From Lycium barbarum (lineage: Eukaryota; Streptophyta; Magnoliopsida; Solanales; Solanaceae): a stretch of DNA of 64,000 nt. The position numbers were made by a program, and so were the translations under genes. Positions within the stretch are counted from its first letter, which is position 1, and each line of letters begins with the position of its first letter. The DNA lies in the NCBI RefSeq assembly GCF_019175385.1, contig NC_083348.1:2743001-2807000 (forward strand), given 5' to 3'. Shown piece by piece: positions 43,456 through 57,399 of the stretch. The notes below the pieces were generated by a model, which saw only the letters and a program-made list of their open reading frames with translations, was not told where the DNA came from and did no database searches.

Positions 43456-46400
43456 TGTCACACATGAATACATATACACATATATAAGAGTATATAATAA
43501 AATCACATCATCGTCATCATTATCACCTTATCTTTTCTTAGGGGATCAACTATTGTGAGATAAGATCAACAGTGTCATGAGAGTATCAAGAACGATGAAC
43601 TTGGATGGCATTGGAAATGGAATTATCATCACCGCTATATCTCACCTCGAAGGAACAAGTATTATGAGGCGCGATCAACAAAAATGGATAAAATCAAGGA
43701 AATCATGAAATAAGCTCAATAATCTCATAATAGCATCAAATCCATAATCTTTGGAATCTCTAGAATGGGATCATCATCATCATTATTTTCATCATGGAAA
43801 ACAGCTATCTTTGGCATCATAAGAAGCTTTTAAGAATCATGAACTTCTATCCTTTGGAAGTAAGGAGGTTATGGAAAGATGTATGGAATCATAACATAGG
43901 AATCATGACTTTAGAAAGAATGGGTTTATACTTACATACCTTTTCGGTCGCCTTAACTTTTACTATTTGACGCCTATCCTCCCAGGCTTGTAAATCTACA
44001 TTCAAGAGAATTCATATTATTGTAAAGCTTGTCGTTATATACTTATCTTAAGCCCTCAAATTAACTTCTTTTAAAATCTGCCGAAATTAGGGCAGCATCT
44101 CTCCTGTTTATATCCCTAGCCCGAAATTACAATACCAACAATAGCAATACTAATATCAACAACATCATCATCAATACCAAAATATTCCATAAAACATCCC
44201 GCACGATGTTTTTCAACATACAATAACAATATACACTTCCTTTCTTCCCAATCAAGGAGCATAATCTCATCAACACACCAACAACATTAGATACCATTCA
44301 TATAAATGTAAATCATCCCAACCACACAGCCACAACATGCTCAAAACAGTCCATAAACACAACAACTACAACACAACACTTTATGACCTTTCATCCATAA
44401 CTATTTTCATTTTTAAGCCTTGCTAAACCTTCAAATCAACTCAAAATAAGAGATAGGATAAATAACATACCTTATACTTGAAGAACTTTAGCTACACCAA
44501 CTTTTTTCAAGACCAAACTCACCACAACATTAAGTAGAAGCAAGAACAATCACCTTTCATGGACTAATTTGGTGTAATCTTATTAAATTCTTAATTTAAT
44601 GGGCTATAAATGTTTGGGGGATGTGTTAGAAGGTTTATAGGACTCATGAGAGTGTAAAATGCTGAAAATGGGGGTTTTTATACCCCTTGAAAGTCGATGG
44701 AATCGACTTTCCCAAGTGGGACCCGCGAAAGCCATTTGGCAGTTTGAAGGGTTATCTTAAAATGGCCATAATTCCTTACTCTGAGGTTGCTTGACAAGCG
44801 GTTTGTTGTGTTGGAAATTAGACTCAACGAACTTCATTTTAGGCTTTTGAAACACCTTAAAACTCCTAATATACCTGGAGATATACCCCTTCAAAGTTGA
44901 CCTAAAATTCTGTCCAAAATTCTGCTAACTCTTTTTTTTTTCCAAATTTTTTACAAACTTATTTTCTTCGATTTGCTTGGTCCCAGAATCTTCCGAAACT
45001 CTCCATACATAATATTTATCATTAATTATACTTGATAATGGTCATGTCCTTTGATTCCAAGGTTGTCCTTCCCGGTTACTTCTTACTAGATTGTAATTCA
45101 TCCTTTACTTCATTATTACGTACTTCCCATGGGTTGTACCTTCCAAGACTTCATGGGACATCTCTGATACTCCATTAATACGGTTAGGTAAGTTTCATGC
45201 TCATGCTCTGAAAGTGCGAGGTGTAACATCCTTCCCCCCTTCGAAACATTCGTCCTCAAATGTTGTAGCTTGCAATCTTACGATGCTATCATTAATTTCT
45301 TGAAAGGATTATCCTCCTTTAGTTGTTGTTCTCTATGTTGTTATACCATGGGCTCATTAGTCTTCTTTCATATTTCCTTAAATCTCTGTCAAACTCACAC
45401 ATTATTTTCATATGCTCATGTCCTCATATATGTAACTGGTGGTCAACTGATATCCAACTACTGTCCTGGGACCTGTTGCCATTAAGATGGCCTTAACTCA
45501 TGATTTCTACGGCTTCCTGCCGATCTGTGAGCACTCTTAATTTTTGTATTCTTTTGCATTGTTCCTTATTTCTCTACTAGTAGACAAATTCTCTTGTTCA
45601 GATATGACACCTTTCCTTACTTGCTTCTTTGGTGCTATTTAAGATTATCTCTTTTTGTACTAGTCGACCTTATATACATACCATATAATCTCCTCATTTT
45701 TTTGCATAATTACAAAATAAACTCATGAACATGGAACTAAGATAAAATCCTACTTAATCATAATTTCTTTTCAATACGCATATGCTTCGCTCCTTAAGTC
45801 CTTGGCTCGCTTATACCGGTGACTAATTGAGACTTAAACTAACCTCCAATCTTTTTTGGCTTCTTATCATCGTCCTTGCACTATTCTGTTAGCCATTTCA
45901 TCATGGCGATTGTTTATATAGTTCTATGTCATAAAATAGTTCTATGTCATATACTCTCACAATTGATATAACCAGTAGCTTGGAATTTCACGACTTACGA
46001 GATACTCCCTAATCTCAGGCAGTACTGCTGTCTTGCTATCCATAGGCACACTATCTTCCTTTCCTTTGGAGATTATGGAACTTCCTATAAATATTCCTCT
46101 TTTAAAGCTTTCATTTCTTCTAGTGTTATAAGATCTTTTTTGTAATCCCGATTGTCTCTTATACTTATCCTTAGTCACATACGGCCTTCCTTACTCCTTC
46201 TGCTACCCCGTTGGAGTACTTTACTGCATATCTAAATGTTCCTAAAATTTCTTCAGTGCGACTGATTCGAGTCATAGTCTAGAATGCAACGTATCACATT
46301 GGCGAAACTTATGCTCCTTCCCATATTTGTCTCATGATATACCTGCATCTAATCCATTCTCACTTTTCTTTAGTACATTCTTGACATATCGGTTCATTTC

Positions 46401-49016
46401 GAAATTTGACTCTTTCAATCCAATATATATTTCCCTGTTTTGAGCTTGGGAATATTTTAGCTCATCTTAGAACTGAATTTGTTCTCCCCCCCCCCCCCCC
46501 CCACCCCCCCTTTAAAAGGATTTTCTCATATACCCCCAACCCTTGAGTGTTAACTGTCTTTGATAGTCATCTGGCTGACCTTAGCGATCCTCCAACCTCT
46601 CTATTCCATATAATGCCGGAGTTCTTTTCATCACATAGTTTAACTTACTTTCCTTTTTGATAGTTGAGTTCTTATATCAAATAAAAATGCTTATACATAT
46701 CGGATATAATCTTCTTTATTATCCTTTCACTTCTACCTTTCATGACTAGTAGTCCCCTAGGCTAATGAATTAATGGGACATTGGAATTCATTAAGTTCCT
46801 TATGGAGTGTCCGACTATACTTTGCTCCTTTAGCCCTAGTCTTTCTCCACGACTATCTTCTTAATATTCTTGAAATTCTCCTTGCTCTGGGTTCCTAATT
46901 CCAATTTATGTCTATACTATATGATTAAAAGTTAATTTTCCACACCATCCATTCCCACGACTCGTCCTTTCATTAGCTTAGCTCTTTTTGTTACGTCATT
47001 CTTCTTAACTACTTGTTGGCATCACAGCTATGCATTATAGTCCTTCTATTGTTCTGCCGGTTCTTGTTCTTATCATGAAATCCTCACAAAGTACATCCTT
47101 TGTCACGTACAACATTACTCTATCTCCTGTTGATTTATTTAAATTTGATCCTATCGTCTACCTTCCTGCTTTCATCCTAACCCTTTCCTCACTTGTATTA
47201 TCTGATCCTCAATGGGTATACGTTTTTATCGTCTAAGTTTATCTTCCTTTCATGATATCATAACCTTCTTTTTGCCAGTGCTCATGCTTACATATTTGGT
47301 CGCGTTACCGCTTTTCGACTTTAATTCCCAAGAAAACTCAATGCTGATTCTTTCCGTATTGCTTGCTACCTCAATTTTGACATATAACACAAGCAATATT
47401 TTTAACATGTTGTAACATCAATCATAAGGGTATACATAGTACTCGATGTAACAACTCGCGACTTATCTTTTTATTGCTTTTCAACACCTTTTCTTGCGAG
47501 ATCTCCTATTGCCATTTGATTTTGTCCTGAATCTATGGCTTTAATACATCTCCCGTCTATTTTAACCAACTAGCCAGAGAATTCTAATTGTAAGGCTCAT
47601 ATGCTCCTAATTTCCCTCGGGCTATTCTGGTTTCTCATATTTTTTTTCCGGTATGTCTAAAACTGTAGGTCTTCCTAGCATATCTTTCTATGTCCTGACT
47701 GTGAGCCCTGGCGATATAACTTACTTAAAATCTTTACTCGTACTTGTACCCTGTTTCTTTGTCTAAGATAATCGACCTCGCATCCTTTACTTTCCTATAG
47801 CAACAGAATCGATCCTTGCGATATTTTATCTTCACTTGTACACCTACTCTCTCCTCTCCTTACACATAAACCAGCGTGACACCTAATTTCTCTATCGTCA
47901 AATAACCTTCACAACACCCGTCTGAAAAAAAAAATTGAGGTGAATCCTTCTTACAAAGATTCGCTAGAAATACACTACATATTCTTAAAGTTGATACAAT
48001 ATCTACTTCTTTCATCGGCCAAGCAACATCACATTTAGAAGTTATATAAACAATCAAGAAAACAATCATAATTACAAACCAACTGACCTAACCATTTCTC
48101 ATTCTTGAGTTCAAGGTCATTATTAATACCCGAAGTAGGTCGGCCATAATGATTCTCAGAATAGTACCAACTATCAAATACTCAAAATTACCTTGAAGTC
48201 GAATGACTGGTGACTTCTAAATCCCAATGTAAACTCATTCATATATGAAAAGTTTGATAAAACGAGTCTGAGTGCCTGTCATCAACCCGTCCTGATCTTA
48301 TGTATATGTATAAATTTCCAGAGTAAAACTTTCCCCTACTCGTTAACTTCCTTTCCCATATCAATATCTTTTCGTTGTCTCTTACTCACCAATCTATAAA
48401 TCTTAGTGTTGCATTTGAATTCTTAGTGTCAACTTTCGCAATATCTTCAATAAATCTCAATTCTCCGAAATCTCGAATGCACTCATTCCACCTCCTTTAA
48501 TTACTAATCATTCTTCCCCTCTAGGGTTCTTTCCTTAAAGTAAAATCATTCTAAAACTTCCCTTTGAAAGCATCTCATAATGATTCATTCAATCATGACT
48601 TACCAAACATCCGATTGTCACATTTTCCCTTCGTTATTTCTCTATAGCATAGACTTTCAAACAATTCAATTTGTAAAAATTTTGGCAGAGTTTCCTCTGT
48701 ACTTCTTATTGCCTCATTCATGCACACAGCCCAGAAAACACATCCAATGCCTCATAGGGCGATCACAAATACTCGTAACATCTAGCTCGAGTGCTTATGT
48801 CAAATTCTATCAATATCAATAAGGCAGGAAACATACCTTTCGGAGTAAAAACTTCAATTCTTATCAATTACCTCATAGCGGCATAATCAACTGCTCATCC
48901 ACCATCAAAACATTTAGGATTAGAATCAGGGACATCACATCTTGTAATTTAGCTCTACGACACTATCTAAGATGAGAAAGAAAGGTCAATCATTCCTAAA
49001 TGCCCTGCAGCCTCTT

Positions 49017-49050
49017 GTTGATAAGTGTGGCCCACTTCACACCTATAAAC
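49017..49050 (-). ncRNA. Leader stem-loop of element B (packaging/dimer-like)
   Basis: On the minus strand GTTTATAGGTGTG (49050-49038) pairs with CACACTTATCAAC (49029-49017), 12 of 13 positions including one G-U, around loop AAGTGGGC. Position and shape match the stems of the nested element and element A, with compensating changes. Confidence 0.6.
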
Positions 49051-49094
49051 AAGACTCTACTACACACAACTCGTAGACATACCCTAGGACGAGT

Positions 49095-49107
49095 TGCTCT
49101 GATACCA
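49095..49107 (-). other. PBS of element B
   Basis: On the minus strand TGGTATCAGAGCA lies 4 nt after the LTR end at 49112; it differs by one base from the initiator-Met primer site. Confidence 0.9.
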
Positions 49108-49111
49108 CTTT

Positions 49112-50173
49112 TGTCACGACCCAACTAGAGGGCCATGACAGGCACCCGAGGCTAACCCACCGAGCACATCTGAACATACATTTCATAATCATTTCTAGGT
49201 GGACCACAAAGACAGGAGACAACTCATGAATATCATACTTAATACAGTCATCAATAGCTATGCCCATAAGTGTAAGCCAATAAGGCTACCAAAATATTAT
49301 ACAACAATAAGAACTGATGATGTTTAAGGAACATCTAGCTACATACATCTATCTACGAGCCTCTAAACAGAACGCATGAATCCATAAGGACGGGGCAGGA
49401 CTATGCCATACCTAAGTGTATATACAAAAGAGTAGTACCAATAAATATGGCCCCGAACAACTAGAGCGCCTCTGAGATTTCGCTGATGGAGCTCCTAAGG
49501 ATCTAGTCTGTTTCCCTGCTTTCCTACGAGTATAAACGCAACGTCCACAAGAAAGGACGTCAGTACGAATAGTGTACTAAGTATGTAAGGCATGAATAGT
49601 AACATAATAATAGCACGAAAAATAACGGAAGATAAAAGAACCGTTTGCATCTCATAATACCTTTCAAGACGTTCGTCATACTTACTTATCCTTTCTCTAG
49701 AAGAAATTTCATACATCTACGTCCCTACCTATACATTACAATACAATACAATACAATACAACACCGTACCCGGCCATATAGGCTCGGTATTATCCGTACC
49801 CGACGATAGTAAGCTTCAGTAATATCCATATCCGGCCATATTAAGGCTCGGTAGTATCCGTACCGGCCATAGTAAGGCTCGGTAGCGTCCGTACCCGGCC
49901 ATAGTAAAGGTCGATAGTATCCGTACCTGGACCTTTCAGGACTCAGTGGTATCTGTACCCGGCCTCTTCGGGACTCGATAATATCGTACCCGGCCTCTTC
50001 GGGACTCGATAATATCGTACCCGGCCCCTTCGGGACTCGGTGTCACACATGACTACATATACACATATAAGAGAGTACATAAATAAAAGCACATCATCAT
50101 TATCACCTTATCTATTCTTAGGGGATCAACTATTGTGAGATGATATCAATTGTGTCATAAGAGTATCAACAAC
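49112..50173 (-). repeat. 5' LTR of element B, 3' portion
   Basis: It aligns with 42535-43590 of the left LTR, including array (49766-50041) and hairpins (49541-49577). It stops at 50173 where element A is inserted; the LTR continues at 63306. Confidence 0.92.
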
Positions 50174-52590
50174 TGTCATGCCCGAACCTGGGCCTGGACA
50201 TAACACGGCACCCGGTGCCTGAGCGAACCAACTGGCTGGCAGAATCAACTTGTGATACCAAAACATAACTGACTTATAAAATAAAACTCTAACATACTGA
50301 TTAACTGAAAGTTTGACTGAAATATCATAATGCGGAAATACTTAGACAATCTGAAAATATCTGAAAGTAGCCAACATTGTGGAAATACTTAGACAATGTG
50401 AAAATATCTGAAAGTAGCCAACATGGCTAAACTAAAACAACTGAACAACTGAGTATAACTATCAACAAGACTAACATAACAAATATCTGACTGTCTGAAC
50501 TGTGTCTATGAAGCCTCTAATGAATACAAAAAGGTAACTGTCTAGAAAGCTGTAAGAACTGCATGACTGATATCGCCCCGAAGGAAACTGGGGCTCACCA
50601 AAGTAGCTGATACGAACACTCTTAAGTAGCTGGATCATCAACCTGTATGTCGTTGCATGCATCGCGAGATGCAGGCCCCCAAGCAATAAAAAGGGATATC
50701 AACACATTTGAATTGTACTGGTATGTAAAGCAACTGAAGCAATAAAATACTGGAACTGAAACTGAAACTGATAAATGTAACGGTAATAGCAAGGAAGTAG
50801 AGATATGAATACTCCTTGCTTTGTATCTGAATCATCTGTATTATATGTGTTTGTATATGTATGGCCTCGGCCCAATAATAAATGCACGCTATGGCCTCGG
50901 CCTAGTAGTGCGTCAGTCAATGCCCTCGGCCATGTATACATATACATAAGACTGTGACCTTGGAAAAAATCACATATGTTCAATTATGGTTAATTAATAA
51001 AGACTGAGACCATAATAACAATGAACAATACTGAACTGAATTAGACATGCTGGACTGAACTGAAAACATTAATTGTTTCTGAGCATACTGAATTTCTAAA
51101 CTGAGACTAATGTGGTAACAATGCATAAGTCTATAAAGATTTCATGTTGAGTTCATATTCAAATTGACAACCATGAACGAATTCTGTAACTGCAACCCTA
51201 GAAGATAACAGTTCTACAACATATCATGAAACTAGGGCTAAACTATAATCTGAGTCAAATTACTGACAAGTATGAAGAATGAGGCGTAGGGAGAATCATG
51301 AATATTCCCTAACATAGATAGTTAGCCTCACATAACTTAATTCTAGCCTTTGAGCGTAATACAACGTTCGTCACCCTTCCAACTTTAATCTATATCAATA
51401 TAAGTCAAAGGGATTTTATATTAGCAATTATATCTATGCTTTGGTCATCTAAGCATTTTATCAAACAGTTGGTGGACATAAAGCTCCACAATCTCCATTA
51501 ATGGTGTTTCTTTACCCAATTCTCATTCTATTACTTATAGGTGATTCTACAATCTCAATTTGATAAAAGTAATATCATTCTCCATCACCCATATGACTAC
51601 AACAATCCTAAGTTAATAATCCAAAACCCTAGCATAGTTCATATGATACTCTCTATCAAACTCATTTACGATTCTCCCGAGAACTCATCAATTCACAACT
51701 ATAAATGATTAGAGAGTAGAAGTATTACCTTTTTGAAGTTCAATCCTCTTGAATTCGGGTTCTAGGGTTTTCATGCCTAACAATAATATTCCACTCACAA
51801 CTTTATTGATTAGAAGGGTTTACTCATGTTAGAAAGGGATTAGGGACTTGAATTCAACCTAGAATCATGATAAAACTTACCTCGGAGGGTTCTTGGGGCT
51901 TGGGACTTTTTCCCTCTAACTTTACGGTAATTTTTCGTGACTAGAGGTGTTAGGGAAATAAACCCCAAGCTTAAATATAACTTAAAACGTGAAATCCCAA
52001 CTTTTGAGCCGAAACCCGACCTGTTATGCAATGGCCCTGCGATGCACATGCAACACCGACCCCTTGTAGGTCAATATTCAGAGAGGGTGTTTTTGTGCGA
52101 TAGTCCCGTGATGCAGGGCCAGCGCACGTGCCCTCAAAAGGGACCTGTGTTGGTTCTGCACAGGGTTCGGTAAAATGAGAATAACTTCTTGAACATAGCC
52201 CTGTTCAGGATCTATAATATATAGTTGGAAAGGTATTTAAAAGGGCTACAACTTTCATGCTTTAAGTTTCCTAAAATTCACAATGAATTTTCACAAAATT
52301 TGACTGGAAGGCAGACGTATCGAAAACTTAGCCGATTCTATAGAATTTTAAGTGCCTTACTGTTAGCCATATTGAGACGATCATACCTCCTTGCTCCAAT
52401 CTCTTATTGGCCTGATCCTTATATCGTTAGAAAGGTATTTCTACGTACTACAACTTTCATTGCGGGTACTTTCCCAAATTCCCAACTAATCAAGGAGTTA
52501 TGGCTGCCCGAAACGTTCAAACCTTCAGTTTTTCCACTAAAACTCTAATGATGTGAGTCTAACCTTAGTTCTAAGATATGGGGTGTAACA
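50174..52590 (-). repeat. 3' LTR of element A
   Basis: On the minus strand it starts TGTTACACCCCATATCTTAG at 52590 and ends at 50174. It has a donor consensus GAG|GTAAGTTTT (GT 51880-51879) and AAAAAG|GTAATA near 51728, a short GGCCTCGGCC array (50870-50932) and one hairpin GCCCC/GGGGC (about 50575-50597). The TCAGTAC module is not found in this family. Confidence 0.92.
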
Positions 52591-52842
52591 TTATCTCCCC
52601 CTTAGGATCATTTATCCTCGAATGATGGTCTTGGTTATAATCGCGGCTAATTCTGAGACTCTATGGAAGTTTGGCAGCGTTTATTCTGTAACTAAGATAC
52701 CTAAAACTAACTGACTGAGCCACATGATCATTGAACTGACTGAATGAATACATGATTAATAAACTGAATATCTACTGAACTGACTGAATATTGAAAACAT
52801 AGAGATTATACTATAAGGATCTGAATGAAAAGGTTAGTTACC

Positions 52843-53307
52843 TTAAGCATTTTCTGCTTGCTCTTCAAAGAGATAAGGATATCTGGACTTCATGTCCTCT
52901 TCGACCTCCCACGTAGCCTCTTCAACTTTTTGATTTCTCCATAGTACTTTCACTGAAGCAATCACTTTAGTTCTCAACTTTCGGATTTGACGATCAAGAA
53001 TAGCCACTGGGATCTCTTCATAGGATAGGCTATCTTTAACCCCTGTGATTTCTGTAGGAACAACCAGAGACGGGTCTCTCATGAACTTCTTCAGCATAGA
53101 CACATGAAATACTGGGTGAACAGCAGCCAAATTTGGTGGCAATTCTAACTTATAAGCCACTTGCTCGATCCTTCGCAGGATTCTATATGGCCCAATATAG
53201 CAGGGACTAAGCTTCCCTTTCTTCCCAAATCTCATAATGTCTTTCATAGGCGAAACATTTAGAAACACCCAATCATCAACTTGGAACTCCAAGTCTCTAC
53301 GCCGCAT
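52843..53307 (-). pseudogene. pol: Integrase C-terminus and chromodomain-like tail of element A
   Basis: An open block of 154 codons: [100 protein letters not shown]. The last 60 residues match the chromodomain-like end of plant chromoviruses. It is colinear with 17229-17717 of element 1 and served as the reference for judging stops there. The stop is at 52843-52845, about 250 bp before the PPT. Confidence 0.9.
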
Positions 53308-54267
53308 GTCCTAATAGGACTTTTAGCGACTCTGAGCCGTCTTCAAACGCTCTTGAATCAACTTGACTTTCTCCATATACTGATAGACCAAGTCTAGCCC
53401 TAACAACTCTGCTTTACCAACCTCAAACCAACCATTTGGTGACCTACATCTCCGCCGATACAAGACCTCAAACGGTGCCATCTGGATATTAGAGTGGTAA
53501 CTGTTATTATAAGAAAACTCAATGAGAGGCAAACGGTCATCCCAATTACCTTTGAAATCTAGGACACATGCTCCCAACATGTCCACAAGAGTCTGAATAG
53601 TACGCTCTGCCTGGCCATCTGTCTGAGGATGAAAAGCTGTGCTGAGATTCACCCTTGTGCCCAATCCTTTCTGAAAGGATTTCTAAAAGTCCGCTGTAAA
53701 CTGAGCACCACAGTCTGAAATGATGGATAAAGGAGTCCCATGCAATCGGAAGATTTCCTGAATATATAACTTGGCATAATCTTCTGCTAAATCTGTAGTC
53801 TTCACTGGCAAGAAGTGAGCTGACTTGGTAAGTCGATCTACAATCACCCAGATCGAATCATTCTTTTGAAAAGAGCGAGGTAAACCTGTTATGAAATCCA
53901 TGTTTATCATCTCCCATTTCCAGACGGGAATGTCTATGTTCTAAGCCAACCCACCAGGCCTCTGTTGTTCGGCTTTGACTTGCTGGCAATTTGGACACTT
54001 AGCCACAAAATCTGCTACGTTTTTCTTCATGTCATTCCACCAATAAATCTCCTTAAGATCATGATACATCTTTATGGAACCTGGGTGAATAGAATACCTG
54101 GAATTGTGGGTTTCAGACATAATCCGATCTTTGAGTCCATTTATGTTTGGAACGCATAGTCTTCCCCTATACCTCAAAGTACCATCATTTCCCCGTTGTT
54201 CAAAGGTAGTAGTCTTGTGGTTGTGAATTCCCTCCTTCAGCTGTAATAGGTAGGGATCACTAAACAC
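53308..54267 (-). pseudogene. pol: Integrase of element A
   Basis: Zinc domain: RYRGRLCVPNINGLKDRIM, YSIHPGSIKMYHDLKEIYWW and CPNCQQVKAEQ. Core: MDFITGLPRS, IWVIVDRLTKSAHFLPV, SIISDCGAQFT (Arg of DRG is Cys), then STAFHPQTDGQAERTIQTL with the catalytic Glu. Stops: TAG 53943-53941 (Gln expected), TAG 53685-53683 (Trp), TAA 53325-53323 and TAG 53313-53311 (Gln). The integrase would insert the cDNA into chromatin. Confidence 0.9.
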
Positions 54268-54900
54268 ATTTTTCCTTCACTTCTGCTACTAAGGAGGATT
54301 TAGCCCTATTCTGAACAACGCCACCATCTTCGGAGTCTAGAAGTCGAACTCCTAGGCTTGCTAAGCGGTGGACTTCCTTTGTCATAGTTCGCTTGTCTGC
54401 CTTAACATGAGCTAAACTTCCCATGGAACGCCGACTAAGAGCATCGGCTACAACATTCGCCTTCCCTGGATGATAGAAAATATCTATATCATAGTCCTTA
54501 AGCAATTCGAGCCATCTTCTCTGCCTAAGATTTTAACTCTCTTTGCTTGAAAATATATTTCAAACTTTTATGATCGGTGAAAATATCCACATGCACTCCA
54601 TACAAGTATTGACGCCATATCTCAAGTGCAAAAACCACAGCTTCCAATTCTAGGTCATGAGTCGAATAATTATTTTCATGAGCCTTAAGCTGTCTAGATG
54701 CATAAGTCACAACTTTACCATGCTGCATTAGAACACATCCGAGACTAATTCCTGAGGCATCACATAAACAACGAACCCTTTGGTTCTTTCTGGTAGCGTT
54801 AAAACTGGAGCAGAAGTCAACCTCTTCGAACTCTGCTCACATGAATCTGATCGTTGGAATTTGACTTTCTTCTGAGTTAACTTAGTCAACGGAGCTGAGA
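54260..54900 (-). pseudogene. pol: RNase H of element A
   Basis: It covers [17 protein letters not shown] (frame-shifted start; DASG lost), [53 protein letters not shown], and [19 protein letters not shown] stop near 54525 arises from a one-base change of frame (KQRELK then NLRQRRW). Otherwise the domain compares well with 15730-16090 of element 1. Confidence 0.87.
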
Positions 54901-55620
54901 TAGAAGAAAATCCCTCAACAAAACGCCTGTAATAACCTGCCAGACCCAAGAAACTTCTGATGTCTGATGCTGACGTGGGTTTGGGCCAATTCTTTACGGC
55001 ATCAATCTTTTGAGAATCAACTTTAACACCATCCCCTGAGATCACGTGGCCTAAGAACACCATTGACTTAAGCCAAAACTCACACTTTAAGAATTTTGCA
55101 AAAAGTTCGCAATCCATAAGGGTCTGCAACACTATTCTAAGATGTTTAGCATGATCAGCCTCAGTACGGGAATATACCAAAATATCATCAATGAAGACAA
55201 TGACGAATAAATCGAGATAAGGCTTGAACACCCTGTTCATAAGATCCATGAAAGCAACTGGCGTGTTCGTCAACCCAAATGACATAACAAGAAATTCAAA
55301 ATGACCATAACGGGTTTTGAAAGCGGTCTTCGGAATGTCAACTTCCTTAACCTTTAACTGATGGTAGCCTGATCTGAGGTCAATCTTGGAATAACATTGG
55401 GCACCCTAGAGTTGATCAAATAAGTTATCTATTCTGGGAAGAGGATATCTGTTCTTAATGGTGACTTTGTTCAACTGGCAGTAGTCGATGCACATGCGTA
55501 AAGACCCATCTTTCTTTCGGACAAATAGGACTGGCGCAGGCCAAGGCGAAACACTGGGCCTAATAAATCCCTTGTCGAGAATATTTTTTAACTGGGTTTT
55601 AACTTTTTTAACTCCGTTGA
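54728..55620 (-). pseudogene. pol: Reverse transcriptase of element A
   Basis: Reading down: [102 protein letters not shown] with both Asp intact, and [23 protein letters not shown] at 55408-55406 stands where Gln is expected (DQLQGAQ). The start is frame-shifted from the protease block near 55588. Confidence 0.9.
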
Positions 55621-56260
55621 AGCCATTCTGTATGGCGGAATAGATATCGGCTGAGTGTCGGGAAGTAGGTCAATCCCAAAGTCAATTTCCCTATCGGGAG
55701 GGACTCCGGGTAGGTCATCTGGAAAGACTTCTGGAAACTCACTGACAACTGGTACTAACTGAAGAGTCGGAGTCTGGGCATCTGCATCCCTGACTCGGAC
55801 TAAGTGGTAAATATACCCATTGGAAATCATGTTTTTGGCTTTAAGGTAGGAAACAAATCTACCTCTCGGTGCTACTGAATTACCCTTCCATTCTGTAAGT
55901 TCATCGGGAAAATCAAAGGTTACTATTTTGGTTCTACCACCCACTGAGGCATAACAGGACTCTAACCAATCCATACCTATAATTACGTCAAAGTCTACTA
56001 TCTCTAATTCTATTAAGTCTGCTATGGTGTTGCGGTGGTAGATTAACACTAGACAACTCCTATAGATACGTCTAGCTATAACTGATTCCCTAACTGGCGT
56101 GGATAATTCAAAGGCTTCATGCAATTTTTCAGGTTTTATCCCTGAATTTCTTAGCAATGTAAGGGGTTACATAAGATAGAGTGGATCCTGGGTCCATAAG
56201 AGAAAATACACGAAAGTGAAGACTGTTAGCATACCTGTGACAACATCTCCACGAGCCTCT
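55621..56260 (-). pseudogene. pro: Protease and linker of element A
   Basis: The active site [20 protein letters not shown] lies in one frame (56129-56215) and the rest in another from 56157: [19 protein letters not shown], then the linker [19 protein letters not shown] and [11 protein letters not shown]. One frameshift near 56135-56157 divides the enzyme. Confidence 0.87.
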
Positions 56261-56958
56261 GTATCCTGACGACCTGATAATGCATACAGACTGTTCTGAC
56301 CACTGCCTGTATTGCCGGGCTTTATTGCTCCGCGCCCCTGCTGGGATTGGGAATTTCGGGGATCCGCTGAATTGGTAGACTGAGCTACATTTCCCCCAGT
56401 ATTCTGTCTTGCGGATGGGCAATCCTTCAGATAATGGCCCTACTGACCACACCCAAAGCAACCACCCATGCCCGAACGACATGCTCCTGGGTGTCTCCTC
56501 CCACACTTGCTGCAAATAGGATATGTGGCTGCACCAAAATTCTGGCTTTTCTGGCTAAACTTGGACCTCTGAGATGGGACATTGACTGTAGACGGAGCAG
56601 GTCCTGAAGACCTATTCTTGAAGAACTTACAATTGTTGCCTCCCTGAGTTCCACCCTGACTGAAATTTCCTGTAGACTTAGCCTTCTTACTAAATTCCCT
56701 ATCTTTCTGCTTCTGCAGGGCTTCTTGTTCCTTCAGCCTAGTCTCGTTACCTTGCATGAATGCCAGTATCTTGGAAATAGTCATCTTGTCATTCTGAGAA
56801 GCCGTGTTGGCATCCCTGTGCAACTCGGGTTTAAGCCCAAGTACAAATCTTCTAACCACGGCTCTCATATCAGGAACCATGTGAGGAGCATGTCTGGACA
56901 ATGACACAAACTTGAGGTAATAGTCCTGAACAGCTATGTCCTTCTGCCTTAGATTCTC
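56261..56958 (-). pseudogene. gag: gag of element A, C-terminal part with zinc knuckle
   Basis: From 56958 the frame reads ENLRQKDIAVQDYYLKFVSL, SRHAPHMVPDMRAVVRRFVL, LKPELHRD, a basic Gln-rich helix (QGNETRLKEQEALQKQKDRE), then CSKCGRRHPGACRSG and CFGCGQ-stop-GHYLKDC, the CCHC knuckle cut by TAG at about 56442-56440. The capsid-like fold is colinear with 4621-4830 of element 1. The 5' half of this gene is displaced to 60173 by solo LTR 2. Confidence 0.87.
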
Positions 56959-57362
56959 TGTCACGACCCGACTAGGGCTGTGACGGGCACCCGATACTTA
57001 TACCGAGCACCTCTTATCTCGTACCTTACTCTTACTACTAAGTGGGCCGTCGTTTCTTTACTTAATACCATCATTAATAACATAATTATAAACATGTGTT
57101 ATTAAACTTTACTAACATATTATACAACCTCAAGGACAAACAAAGGTGCAAAACATCTAACTGTACAGATCTGTCTACGAGTCTCTAAGCAGGATACATA
57201 AATATACAAGATGGGCCGGATTCTGCCGTGCCAGAATATGTACACAAAATAGTACCAATAAGCCGGAGCCCCGGAAGAACTGGAGCACTCTCAATATACC
57301 GCTGGTGGAGCTCCTAGGAATCAAAACCGTCAACCTGCTTACCTGCGTGGCATGAAACGCAG

Positions 57363-57399
57363 CGTCCGCAAGAAGGGACGTCGGTACGAATAATGTACC
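57363..57399 (-). promoter_or_regulatory. Conserved double inverted repeat in solo LTR 2
   Basis: CGTCC (57363-57367) / GGACG (57376-57380) and GGTAC (57383-57387) / GTACC (57395-57399). Other families have AGTAC/GTACT here, so the outer A-T pair has become G-C with pairing kept, a compensatory change. Confidence 0.7.

Larger units (their letters stand above)
42535..45228 (-). repeat. 3' LTR of element B
   Basis: On the minus strand it begins TGTTACACCTCGCACTTTC at 45228 and ends TGACA-type at 42535 (plus TGTCACGACCC). It holds TATAAAAA (44682-44675), a degenerate palindrome (44078-44095), donor AAAAG|GTATGTAAG (GT 43939-43938), a 31-32 bp tandem array (43170-43455) and the double inverted repeat (42961-42999). 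Confidence 0.92.
45229..49111 (-). other. Internal region of element B, no gag-pol seen
   Basis: The left edge has the PPT complement (TCCTTCCCCCCTTCG, 45229-45243); the right edge has the PBS complement. No sense ORF above about 75 codons and no retroelement protein motif is visible. A purine tract of G runs (minus strand, 46513-46486) lies mid-region, as in the nested element. The leader carries the shared motif blocks (49051-49065 and 48994-49015) and a stem-loop (49017-49050). Confidence 0.75.

Noticed and set aside
43148..43506. Gly/Tyr-rich minus-strand ORFs resembling a repeat protein
   Set aside because: They are readings of the 31-32 bp LTR array in three frames.
45229..49111. Short plus-strand hydrophobic ORFs in element B core (for example 47030-47415) as membrane proteins
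   Set aside because: They are short, T-rich by base composition, antisense to the element and lack family motifs.
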